The notes below the pieces were generated by a model. That model was not told the origin of the DNA, made no database searches, and saw only the letters and a list, made by a program, of their open reading frames with translations. Shown here piece by piece: positions 45,900-55,921 of a stretch of DNA of 64,000 bases. Every line of letters begins with the position of its first letter. The first letter of the stretch is position 1. The stretch covers positions 4,092,001 to 4,156,000 of the forward strand of contig JALGAS010000006.1 in NCBI GenBank assembly GCA_023078685.1, written 5' to 3'. The translations under genes and the position numbers were made by a program. This DNA comes from Neopestalotiopsis rosae. Its lineage: Eukaryota > Ascomycota > Sordariomycetes > Amphisphaeriales > Sporocadaceae.

Positions 45900-46225
45900 A
45901 AGCTCAGGCTAGTGTAGAGATATATTCGATACGCAACACACGCCGCCGCCAGGTTCCTGGCCGCCTACCAGGGTGGCATGAAGAAAAGCGTAAGCTACTG
46001 TCCCTCTCCCTGCGCGCGCGCGTGCTTGCTGGGCACTGCTAATATAAAATAGAAGCTGAAGAACCTGCGCGCGCACGTTCGCGAGCTCCTGCGCGAATAG
46101 GAGGAGGAGGATGAAGTGGTTCCCGCCCCCGGTGCCGCCGCCCCCGGCTTGCTGCACGAGCAGCTCGAGGGAATGCTTGGTCAGATCGTTGACGTGATCG
46201 TCACAGCTGTAGAGAGCGCCTGAGC
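45900..46225 (+). pseudogene. GC-rich remnant of an unidentified spliced gene
   Basis: Reads RYATHAAARFLAAYQGGMKK, then a plausible intron (GTAAGC donor near 45990, CTAATATAAAATAG acceptor near 46051), then KLKNLRAHVRELLRE, an in-frame TAG, EEEDEVVPAPGAAAPG, and LEGMLGQIVDVIVTAVESA with a TGA near 46222. Composition is much richer in GC than the AT-rich flanks. It looks like a coiled-coil-like gene end broken by one stop; no family recognised. Confidence 0.4.
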
Positions 46226-46519
46226 GCTCACCTTGTGTGTTTGCGCTGCGCGGGTCTTGTAGTTTGTTTTAGCTGTTGTTTTTGCCGTTGTTTTGCCGCC
46301 GGCGGGTGTTCAAGCAACGCAATTTCGGTAGCTGTTGTTTTCTTTTTGCTTTAATACTCCTACAAAAACCCTCTTGAGCGTCCCAAACTGCAACTATCAG
46401 CTACTAGTTGGCTTTCCTAGAAGAGTTCAGATCATTCTTGGCCGTCGTAATTTGAATCCGAGCGACCTCCTCAATCTCCCTTCCTTCCAGAAAGAATATG
46501 ATACAAGATTTCTTAAATA

Positions 46520-46620
46520 AAGAAGTTTTCTCTTATTTCTTCCTAATTAAATCGATTAAAAATTAAATATATGATCAGAAAATAAAAGGAGAGAAAATAT
46601 AGATTTAAATATATTCGTGC
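46520..46620. repeat. AT-rich tract
   Basis: About 100 bases of mostly A and T (TTAAAAATTAAATATATGAT and similar), unlike the GC-rich remnant just before it. Such alternation is common where point mutation of repeats has occurred, but nothing more can be shown here. Confidence 0.6.
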
Positions 46621-46645
46621 GCAGACTTCTGCTTGATTATTATAC

Positions 46646-46796
46646 CACATTTCAGTTCACCAGTACAAGCCGAGAGTCTGAAGGTACCAGTACAATAAGT
46701 GGCAATTGTACTACACCAAATCAGATTATAACCACCGAGACAGTAGCCACGAGCGTCGTCACAGGCCCAATAGCCGGCAACACGACTTCCAATTGA
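46646..46796 (+). repeat. relocated fragment of the giant surface-protein gene
   Basis: Aligns with 34896-35038 (end of an intron plus the start of exon 7): AGTACAATAAGTGGCA, AGCGTCGTCACAGG and the intron end TCACCAG are shared, with roughly one base in six changed. Because intron sequence is included, the copy arose from DNA, not from mRNA. After 46796 the sequence runs into an unrelated acidic open frame (SSPFSDDDESSWDDFSDFQ, stop 46921). Confidence 0.8.
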
Positions 46797-47149
46797 ACTC
46801 CATAGACAACTGCATCCGAAGACTTCTTAATGCCCGCCCCCAACGGTCACAAACGTCATCACCGTTCTCTGATGACGACGAATCTTCATGGGACGACTTT
46901 TCGGATTTCCAGACCAATTAGAGTCTCTGGGAGCACTGCAATACAACCATCGTGTTCAGTTCCAAGTTCAATGAAATCGTTTCGAAATGTTATCTCCATG
47001 CGCCTGCAGTCCTCAAAAAATACTAAGGACTTCTCTACTTCGGCGGGAGGGGACTGACTGATTTTTGAGTCAACACAAGAAACCACACGACCGATGCCTA
47101 ACCCACGCCAGGGTCTCTGCCAACGGAGGATTGGATGTGCAATTGTTGG

Positions 47150-47250
47150 ATTCTGCGTGTCACAATTGTCACGAACATGGATGGCTTGAGTCGTAGATGT
47201 ACAGGTAGGCACCAGCAATTTGTGTTGATTGTAAGCTGATGGGCTATTAC
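47150..47250 (-). repeat. dispersed repeat, copy 2 (minus orientation)
   Basis: Inverted relative of 21498-21600. On the minus strand it reads AHQLTINTNCWCLPV and later MFVTIVTR, against AHQLTINTRCWCLPV and FVTMDQ at the other site. Too little remains to name the element. Confidence 0.55.
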
Positions 47251-49934
47251 GGCAATGGAGAGTAGCACGGAAGTCTGGGTTTGTGTAGCGGCGAAGCCCT
47301 TGTGGCTGTGTCGTGTGGTCACCTTCTCAAGTCTATCCATTGACAAAGGTTTCGTAGCTCTAGCGTATGCTCAAATACAGAATACAAAATAGTTCACCGA
47401 TAACCAACGATCTCGTATCGTAGCACATCAGCCACATGATGAATGCATGATGAGACAATAGTATCATGACCGTGAATAGATCGCTTCATGACTTTCAATG
47501 ATACAGTTTCACGAAATGTAGATACGTCTCTTAGTGCCGACTTGTATTATACATATCCGCAACGTTGAGGGGATATTCTGGTCCCTACAGTTTTAGGGTC
47601 AACTGAAATGATAAAAAGAAACTCGAATATTCCATTGCAGCTGGACATTGCGTGAGAGAGTTGGAAAATTCTGCTCGTAGATACCGCCAATGGGACAGCT
47701 AGATTGACAAGGAGGAAAATGGATGGACGATTCGATATTGACTGGTGTAGACAAGTTGGACTTGATGGTGACAGACAGCATGCGGAGGCGAGTTGGCTCT
47801 TCCGGGTTTTTTCCTATGCCACTACCTTTGAAACTCTTATCAGAACGGGGTTTTCTATAGTCCTTTCATAATCTCAGCCTCGCTTGTTGCATTGATCAAT
47901 TAGCCTGCAGATGTGATAGATGTTGACTGTTTCTTGGACTCGGATGAAGACAAGGGTGAATGCTCTTGTAAGTCTCGGTATCCGTCGTGGTTGCAAAAGA
48001 TTGATGAAGAATACATGGGCCTTGATTGTTTCCACAATGATGCAACAACGACGTTGACCGTCGGTATCGATGTCCGAGTGGTACTCCGCGTTGAGTGTCA
48101 AGGGAAATGTCGAGAGGAACAAACGTGTATCCAGCTGCGCCTGGGCAGAAGGCGAATGGCCAAGACATTCTTAACATAGTCCGCATTGGGAAACTGGTAA
48201 GGAGATTTCGTGTTTGGCAGTCCACCTCCCGTGCCACCGAATTAGACTTATTTTCAAGCTCTTCGCTTACCACGTCGTGCTCCCCCAGTGCCAGGTGGGA
48301 AGAATCACACTCTGATAGGCAAGGGTGTCAACGTCAAAGGGATCAGTCCTGTGAGGTCATATCTCGGAGCTTTCGTTACAGATGATACAATCGATTGCGC
48401 GATCAACTATATCTGGGATGGGATGAGGATGCATCTGGATGAATGAGGAAGATGCAACGGTCTTCTTCTCATGCTGGGCGTGGCTGGGTCGTTATCAGTA
48501 TCTATACTATTATCTATGCCACGGAAATACGGGTGTTCCGGCAAAGACGTTGTTCATGGGTGCTGGTCCCAGGTGGCCCCGGTGGCTGAAGGGATCGATC
48601 GCACAGTGATGGTAGGGGCCGAGACCACAGAGCAAAAGTCTTGGCTTGTCAGCATCTTGCAGCGAAATAGACGGGCGCAAATGGTTCATGAAACCGTGGA
48701 CCCTGTTCAGAATGCTTTGGGATTGCAACGAGGACGAAAACGGAAGGCCTGCGTGGGTCAAGCCTCTCGCCACGTTGATGCATATACTCTATTTATTAGT
48801 CAATTCAATGGCGAGAGGATCGAGGGATGCAAGCGAGGGGGAAGGAGGGGCGGGTCAATACGTCTTGTTTTCTGCAGCGTATACTTGAATCCTTCTTTTC
48901 AGTACATGCAGACATGCAGACAGACGCATCAGCATCTAATCTATAAACAAGTCCCGGTCTGACCCACTTTTAAATAATTCAAATCACCTACATGTGCCAA
49001 GACTCCCGCTTATCAATTCAATCATCAAGATGCATATGCGAAAAATTGGTTCCTCTGCATGTGAGTGTGTCTTTGAAGCGACGGGACCCTGATGGGCAAG
49101 CAGAGACTCGTCACAGACAAGGTCCCTTGATTGGCCAATCCGTTTTTGACGAAAGAAACAGACCAGGTTCCAATGTTCCTGGTGGGTTTTTTCTTCGATT
49201 ACTTGACATAAGAAGAAGAGTCAAGGGCGGGTCCCCCGGCTTGCATATGCAACCTTGGTGGCCATGGCCGCGCCCGCGCCCCGGTTCAGTGCCGTTGAAG
49301 AACGCTCCTGTTCGGAGCACCATTTCCTCATGTATACCTAGTCCCGGCGGGTCCATCCGCTGCGGCATACATGCAAATGGCTATAACCTCCGCGCAGGAC
49401 GCGACAGCAAACATGTTATACGTGCACACCAAAGAAGACACTATTATGATGCTATTGACAATTGTCTTTTCAACACCTTTGCGGGCTGGCTTGGCCTGAT
49501 TCTTGACCCGTCTGATCACCTACCCGGCTGCCCAATCACCATAGTGCGGCTGGTCGGGGAGCGACGCTCTGCCGGTCAGGCTTTCCGTAATCAGTGATGT
49601 ATTCTGTCTCATTGTTTCTGCCATACAATTCTTTCCCATGAACCCCGGCACCGCAGATCGTTGTATGATTTTGGTTGTTCGCAAAGATAACCGGAGCTGA
49701 GCTCATACCCGGTACCATGAAACAATCCACAATGTCATCATCTTCCATTCGGCCGAGTACTCTTGGCCTCAAAGGCGAAATGGAGGCCTTGTGGATCAAG
49801 TCTTTGGCTGCTGTAGCATACGCCCATACAACAAAGTCTTTCAAATAAGTAGAGAAGGTGATGCCCACGAGTCATGGCACCAAGTTCTGTGTTAGTCCCC
49901 TTTCATAGACATTAGAAACAACTCGACCTTGATC
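47251..49934. other. gene-poor region with possible coding debris
   Basis: About 2.7 kb. At 47915-48179 a frame lacking ATG contains seven cysteines (VDCFLDSDEDKGECSCKSRY, then GLDCFHND and VECQGKCREEQTC). At 48276-48444 another frame reads LIGKGVNVKGISPVRSYLGA and DCAINYIWDGMRMHLDE. They may be exons of one decayed gene but I could not join them. ATG frames at 48471 (163 codons) and 48992 (201 codons) have no domain or splice support and are not called. Confidence 0.35.
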
Positions 49935-51485
49935 ATGTCATCCATATCTCCCTCCCTAGAAAGCTCTGAGTTCAAGTCGGTCTCTGGGCCTTCATCAGTA
50001 GCTACCCGCCAGTCTGACGACCTTGTAGTCGCAGTGATTCCCCAGAAAAAGGGCAACAGAGCCTATCGATGGCTGCGATGGAATTTCGGATCAGTATATC
50101 GTCGAATCTTTGCCCTGGCCTTTCTCACCAATATCGCTATTCTCATCACCCTCGCCGCCACACACAAGACCAGGTATGACTCTTACCTGACATATGACGC
50201 TTGTGCAACAGCAACGTCGTCCAACCTCTTGGTGTCCCTCATTGTACGCAACGAGCACTTTGTCAACATTATCTTTGTCCTCTTTGGAACCTTGCCCAAA
50301 AAGGCGCCGCTGTGTATACGGCGGGTCATTGCCAAAGTCTACTCATATGGAGGACTCCATAGCGGCTGTAACGTATCCGCTACGCTGTGGTACATAGCCT
50401 ACCTGGTACTCGTGTCTCAAGAGTACTTCCAAACAGACATGACGCCAATCCAGATCTGCGTCTTGTCGTTTAGCTATGCCATCATGGCCTTTCTGGTGGC
50501 GATCCTGGTCTGCGCACACCCTCGCATGCGCAGTCGATGGCACAACTCTTTCGAAAACACCCATCGGTTCCTTGGGTGGTCCATCATCTTCTTGTTCTGG
50601 ACCGTGGTCCTCCTCCTCGCCAAGGTTTCGGCCACGCAACAGGACATCTCCATGGGGGTAGCAGCCATCAAGATCCCCTCCTTTTGGAATCTCATCTTCA
50701 TCTCTCTCTTTGTCATATACCCCTGGCTCAACCTTAGGCTACGCGAGGTCGAGACCGAGGTTCTCTCCTCCCACGCCGCCGAGTTCAAGTTCAAGCACGC
50801 GAGCGTACAATACGGACAAGCGGTACGGCTGTCCGACGCTCCCCTCAAGGAGACGCACGCCTTTGCCGTCATTCCCAACACCCCCTCGCCGTCGGCGCCC
50901 GCGTCCACCTGCTCCTCGTCAATGTCGGACCTGGAAAAGGGCACGGTGGAGGAGAGGAAGCGCACCGGCCCCGAGGGCTTCAGCATCCTCATGTCCAACG
51001 CGGGAGACTGGACCAAGCGCATGATCCAGGATCCGCCCAAGAAGATCTGGATCCGGGGCCTGCCGCAGTTTGGCGTCATCCGCGTCGCGGGCCTCTTCAA
51101 CCCCGTCGTCATTATTGCGACGGGGTCGGGCATCGGGCCGTGCCTGTCGCTGTTTGTGCAGTCGCCCGACCACCCCGTGCGCATCATCTGGAGCGCGCGC
51201 AGCCCCGAGGCTACCTACGGCCAGCGCGTCATTGATATTGTCAAGCGCGCCGACCCCCGGGCCCTGATCCTGGACACCAAGACGTACGGGCGCCCGGATC
51301 TGGTCTCGCTGGCCTATCGCATGTGGGCTGGCGAGGATGGCGGCGGCAGCAGCAGCCCCGGAGACGATGCGCCGATGAAGTGCGAGGCGGCTGTCATCAT
51401 CTCGAATCAGAAGGTGACGGAAAAAGTCGTGTATGGTCTCGAAGCGCGCGGGGTTCCTGCATATGGCGCCATCTTTGACTCATGA
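49935..51485 (+). CDS. TmpA-like integral membrane flavoprotein (ferric-reductase-like)
   Basis: Intronless, 516 residues. The ATG at 49935 is the first in frame. After a soluble N-terminus of about 70 residues come five or six hydrophobic segments (FALAFLTNIAILITLA, LWYIAYLVLVSQEYF, ICVLSFSYAIMAFLVAILVC, HRFLGWSIIFLFWTVVLLLA, FWNLIFISLFVIYPWL). A cytosolic half then resembles a ferredoxin-reductase-type FAD/NAD(P) module: WIRGLPQFGVIR, VVIIATGSGIGPCLSLFV, VRIIWSARSP and AAVIISNQKVTEKVVYGLEA. This arrangement fits fungal membrane flavoproteins of the TmpA type, linked in Aspergillus to developmental signalling. The electron acceptor is unknown; a ferric reductase role is an alternative. GC content is high in the second half. 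Confidence 0.72.
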   Translation: MSSISPSLESSEFKSVSGPSSVATRQSDDLVVAVIPQKKGNRAYRWLRWNFGSVYRRIFALAFLTNIAILITLAATHKTRYDSYLTYDACATATSSNLLVSLIVRNEHFVNIIFVLFGTLPKKAPLCIRRVIAKVYSYGGLHSGCNVSATLWYIAYLVLVSQEYFQTDMTPIQICVLSFSYAIMAFLVAILVCAHPRMRSRWHNSFENTHRFLGWSIIFLFWTVVLLLAKVSATQQDISMGVAAIKIPSFWNLIFISLFVIYPWLNLRLREVETEVLSSHAAEFKFKHASVQYGQAVRLSDAPLKETHAFAVIPNTPSPSAPASTCSSSMSDLEKGTVEERKRTGPEGFSILMSNAGDWTKRMIQDPPKKIWIRGLPQFGVIRVAGLFNPVVIIATGSGIGPCLSLFVQSPDHPVRIIWSARSPEATYGQRVIDIVKRADPRALILDTKTYGRPDLVSLAYRMWAGEDGGGSSSPGDDAPMKCEAAVIISNQKVTEKVVYGLEARGVPAYGAIFDS

Positions 51486-52266
51486 GGTGGGCGCCGTTCC
51501 TCCCGCCGTGGACCCTGTTGCGTTGTTGCAATGTGATTGATTGATGTGGCTAGCTTGGCGTTTGTTGGAAGGCGAGCAGTAGAAGTCGCGAAAAGTTTCA
51601 TGGCGTTATTTTTTCCAGGTTCACTTTTTAAGTGGGGGTGTCCGTTTGATGAGCCTCTTCCTTCGGTAAAGCAAGAAGCTGCATCTCGCTTGAAAAGATC
51701 AAATCACAACCCACATTCACTCGCTACCAGTGGTGCCTAGCCGACCTGTGGTGGTCGCTGCTACCATGGACTGATGCCACCTACTTCATGTATACTAGGG
51801 TAGATACTTTTGCAGCGCCTCTCTTTTAGACATAGATAGAAACATCACAAATTTGACATTCACCCGCTTTGCAAGTTTTAGGAGTGTCATTTCTAGTGAT
51901 GGGTCAGAGCATGGACGTGAAAGCATACAGCCGTCACAAAATGCACGTGGGCTTTGACAATAAATTGATGAGCTTCTACATAGCTTTAGTTGAGTCTATT
52001 GGTGTATAACTTGTAGAGGACGAGTGAACCACGAATGAAATAATAGAGTAAAAGTGTAAGTATGTAGGTACAAGAGACGATTTCATTTCTAGGTCAATCT
52101 ATAGGGAAATGTGGGGGTCGTCTAGCGAAAAGAAATGCATTACACGCTGTGCTGTGGATATAACGTTTATACCCGGAAATTCCGCGCAGTGGCCCTGTAA
52201 AACCACCCGGCGGGCAATTATGCCATTAAGATCCCCCCGCTACATGCCAAGCCAAGCTTTTATGAT
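51486..52266. other. intergenic between convergent genes
   Basis: Contains the 3' flanks of the TmpA-like gene and the ZIP gene, which converge. No supported gene. Confidence 0.5.
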
Positions 52267-53352
52267 TTAAGCCCATTTGCCAAGTAAAGCCATAATCAGG
52301 GTGCCCAGGTACAGCGACACCAGCATAAAGATGATGCGCTTGCTGTCCTTGGTTCTTGCAGGATCAAAGATAAAGTCTCGAGCCAGCATTTCCACCAGAC
52401 CAGTGTAGATGAGAATACCCGCAGAGATGGAATCCAGCACACCCGAAACCACATTGGCAGTGTAGGAACCGCTGTCGTAGGTCTCTCGCAAACCGAGACC
52501 AATGGCGATGGCGATCGGGGTCGTCAGACCATATGCAATGCACAATGTCCAGGGCAACCAGCGGAACGCCTTGGGGAATGGAATAGCCGAGAGTCTGGCG
52601 CCAATTCCTAGTCCCTCGAAACTTTGGTGAAAGACGAGAACGGGATAAAGAGTGCTGAACTCCTCGCCGACGACACCCAGGTTGAGGCCAATGATGACGC
52701 TGTGGAAAATGACGCCAAACTCGAGAATGAGAAACGCAGCGATTTGCTCGCGAAAGGCGATTTGAATCTTGTCTTCGTCGAGGGAGGAGGAAGAATCGTC
52801 GGCTTCCAGAGAGTCCACTCCGTTAGAAGAGGTGGGCAGCTTTGGTAGTCGGTGACTGTGCGGCTCGTCGTCGGCGCAAATGGCTCCTTGCACATCGACA
52901 TGTTGGGACTCGTGCTGGTACCGCCGCGAGACGAACCAGTCAGCCAAAAAGTCGAGGAGGAAGATGGACATGATGGACGTCAACGCAATAGCCGGGGGCC
53001 AGGAGTACTCGGCCCAGCCGCCCGTCATGCCGACGCACGAGGCGGGGCCAATTTCATCGTAGGCGGGATCGAGGAGGTGGATAAAGGCCGTGGCAATGAT
53101 GACGCCGGAGCCAAAGTAGCGGGCAAAGAGGTAGACGTAGAGGGGGACCCGGAACCGGCGAATGCGCTTGGCAGCGACGGGAAAGAGGGTCGCCACCGTG
53201 GAGACGACAAAAATGACAAACAAGGCCGAGATCCGGGCGCCGAGGCGACCGTCATAGTCATTGCCGCCGGCGTTGAGGTAGCAAATGATGTCGGTCGGAT
53301 CTGCGTCGTCCAAGTTGACGTTTGTGGGATCGAAACTGGAAGAGTCTGCCAT
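52267..53352 (-). CDS. ZIP-family zinc/iron transporter
   Basis: Plasma-membrane divalent metal importer of the Zrt/Irt-like family, probably for zinc. Intronless; 361 residues from the ATG at 53352. Eight membrane segments are expected: ISALFVIFVVSTVATLFPVA, YFGSGVIIATAFIHLL, ALTSIMSIFLLDFLADWF, then a cytosolic loop with His (HESQHVD, HSHRLP) and acidic residues (DSLEADDSSSSLDED), then the signature metal-binding helices FGVIFHSVIIGLNLG and HQSFEGLGIGARL, and three C-terminal segments ending LGTLIMALLGKWA. A longer frame reaches upstream to 53493 but crosses the TATA box, so the 53352 start is preferred. Length and motifs resemble yeast Zrt1/Zrt2. Confidence 0.94.
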   Translation of the reverse strand: MADSSSFDPTNVNLDDADPTDIICYLNAGGNDYDGRLGARISALFVIFVVSTVATLFPVAAKRIRRFRVPLYVYLFARYFGSGVIIATAFIHLLDPAYDEIGPASCVGMTGGWAEYSWPPAIALTSIMSIFLLDFLADWFVSRRYQHESQHVDVQGAICADDEPHSHRLPKLPTSSNGVDSLEADDSSSSLDEDKIQIAFREQIAAFLILEFGVIFHSVIIGLNLGVVGEEFSTLYPVLVFHQSFEGLGIGARLSAIPFPKAFRWLPWTLCIAYGLTTPIAIAIGLGLRETYDSGSYTANVVSGVLDSISAGILIYTGLVEMLARDFIFDPARTKDSKRIIFMLVSLYLGTLIMALLGKWA

Positions 53353-53477
53353 TTTGAAGTGATTGTGATGGCCAAGCGAGATGGCAAATGAATCAAAACG
53401 CAGGTATCTGTGATGGCAACAGAGAAACGATTGGTTTGCGCCAAGGAGGATGTAGAGAGAGTAAACTCTTGGCTGTC

Positions 53478-53485
53478 TTTTTATA
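53478..53485 (-). promoter_or_regulatory. TATA box of the ZIP transporter gene
   Basis: TATAAAAA on the minus strand, about 130 nt before the ATG at 53352. It fits a short leader and rules out the upstream in-frame ATG. Confidence 0.6.
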
Positions 53486-55921
53486 CACCACAAGGACCAA
53501 CCCTTGCTTGCTTGTTGGCTTACAACTTGAAGTATTCCTCCCTAGAGCTAATGAGTGGGTGTTGGGCAATTTTTTCCATAGGTGGTGAATTGGTGGCCGA
53601 ATAACCGTCGGCGCGTCATCTTTGAGGACCTGGATGTCCAACACGAGATGGTTCTTGCCTACCCGGCTGGCAATAATTGATTCCGAGTCCACCCATTAAG
53701 AGTGGTTGCCAGTTTGTGACCATGGTGTGTCAAGGATGCAAAATTGAAGATACCAGGAGAGATAAACCAAGAAACATATTTATCGTGAACAGTCTGTTGC
53801 ACGAAGCATTTACTTTTGCGTGCATTTCCCATTTAGTCTCGGAAAATCATTCTCCAACCAGATATCCGATGTTAGACAACCTACCAAAGTCTACCTAATC
53901 TTGGTCCGCAAGCATCAAATCGCCTCAGGGAAAAATCTCGCCATGACTCTACTCACTCGGAGTCATCCCGCGAGAAAAAAAATTACTTTGAATTACCCTT
54001 GATGGATGATGCTTGAAATCCACTTCAAAATGGGCGAGGTCTTGAAGGATTATCTATCGCGGACCGTTACTGCTAAGCGTGCCGCACTAGCGCAACACCA
54101 ACCGCTCCGGGACAGGATGCCGACCACTGGATGCGCATGTGGATGGTAGAATGGTCATCAAGGTCCTCAAAGAGGTTGAAAATTTTATCGAATGTGGCAT
54201 ATTGGTATCATGAAGGATTGATCTGAGTGGGCCAACCCAGGCCTTTCTTCCAGCTGAAGCCATCCATGAGCGCCTAGTAGGTAGCGAGGCTCGGTCACCC
54301 TTCGGGCTGAATGGGGAGTGCTAGATTGAAAGGAAGTCCTAGACTAGTTTCATCGAGTGCTGAAGGATGCCCCACAGCAGCGAGACAAGTCACTGTAGGC
54401 AGCGGCTATTGCTAGCCATTGTCATGTCGGGAAGAATGGCGAAAGAGAAAATGAAGAAAAAACCCTTTCTTATTGAACACGTTTTTATTGGGAATAAACC
54501 CGGTTGCTTCTGATACTTATCTCGCGCTTCACTACACGGACAGGCGACCATAGCTTGATGCTGCGAATGACAATGCGAGCACAAGTTGTACGAGTTACAG
54601 CTCGTTGTAATTGAAGCTCACTCCTAGACTGGTCGATGCATTGTCTCCCTGCACTGGGCGATTGCAACCGCGCTGACTTGAGACAAGCCTCCGTATCCTT
54701 CATCAGTAACACCTATAGCAATCATCAAGCCCAAGTTTGAGTGATCGACCTTCCGAGATATATGGACGTATTTGATCGATGTCCGAACGGAGTTAAGCAC
54801 GTAGCTCCGGCAGTCAGTGGTGCCGGTTGTCCGACCTGGAGCGCCGTGGCGGACACTCAAGACACGGAGGCACTGGCTCGGCGTCCAGGGCAATTGGCAA
54901 AACAAGTCGGCATGTTCCGTTGCAGAATGGCGAACAGCATACCATGATGGGATGAGACCTGCTGCCAATGCTGCATGTATCTCGTTTGCCGTACAAGGAA
55001 TCTACTTGCGACTGAGATGCAATGCATGCGAGGACGGATACTTGCAACAATGACGTCGCTTGCCCTTCAGCTCATTCTACTTACATGAGATGAAGGAGAT
55101 GTGACGGGTGTGCGCCCGGCCAGGGAGAGAGGGAGAGATTGCAGGTTGTATTTGAGATATTCCCGCGGTTCGCGCTATCTTCAACGGCTGCACGGCATTA
55201 CGCCCTGTCACTGAATGATCATCATCCTGTTCCCCTGGCTTGCCTGGGTTATACTGCAGATTTGCTGGGCAGAGCTAGGGTATACTGCAGACTGCAGCCC
55301 AGCCTTGCCAGCCAAGTCGCCGATGATCCTCCCGGGGGGTCCACTGTCCAATCGAGAGATTCGCCCGCTCATTCGCTGTATTCCAGATAAACTTACCTGG
55401 GCGCAAAACCCCCCACGATGAAGTCCTAGGACTATCTTGAGATATGACGTCTTGGCCAGATTTTTCGATGGTAATTGTCTTGTTTATATCCAAAGGTGGA
55501 CTTCAACAGCCAAAAAGAGAAACTTATGCATTGAGGTGATTCTGTTCTGGGCGAAGTATTTGTCATTTGTCAATAGGTCGCTAAGTACTATGTATGAACA
55601 CATGAAAGACTAAAACATCATGTTCATTCAGCGAGTCAAAAAAGTATCGTCTCTGTACAACCTCCCATGTTACTACTTCTGTATGGCTGAGGCAAAGGCT
55701 TCTAGAACTCTGCAAGTCTCGTCTAAGCAGCTTATGTTCACATACCGTGGGGGTTGAGTTTGATGCGAGGGTGAGGCACCGATAGAACTATACAAAGAGG
55801 CAGGTCATCGTGTGGTCGCTTGGCTCAAACCATGGATTGATCGCTATACCTGTTCCCCACCACCCCCTGTGGAGAAACAACGCATAGAACTCGAAAGCGC
55901 CTGCGTACATCGGCACGTAAG
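53486..55921. other. gene-poor region, no supported gene
   Basis: About 2.4 kb between the ZIP promoter and the carboxylesterase. The frames are short and overlapping on both strands. A 47-codon ATG frame near 54006 (MMLEIHFKMGEVLKDYLSRT...) is slightly protein-like but has no support. Nothing else recognised. Confidence 0.45.

Noticed and set aside
48471..49597. ATG frames of 163 and 201 codons
   Set aside because: Composition is not protein-like, there are no recognisable motifs, and the region is otherwise decayed DNA.
53352..53493. N-terminally extended ZIP transporter starting at 53493
   Set aside because: The extension would include the TATA box and leader, and it adds a sequence not expected in this family.
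54760..54860. Sequence with AACGGAGTTAAGC wording reminiscent of 5S rRNA
   Set aside because: The remaining conserved 5S blocks and helices are absent; the match is too short.
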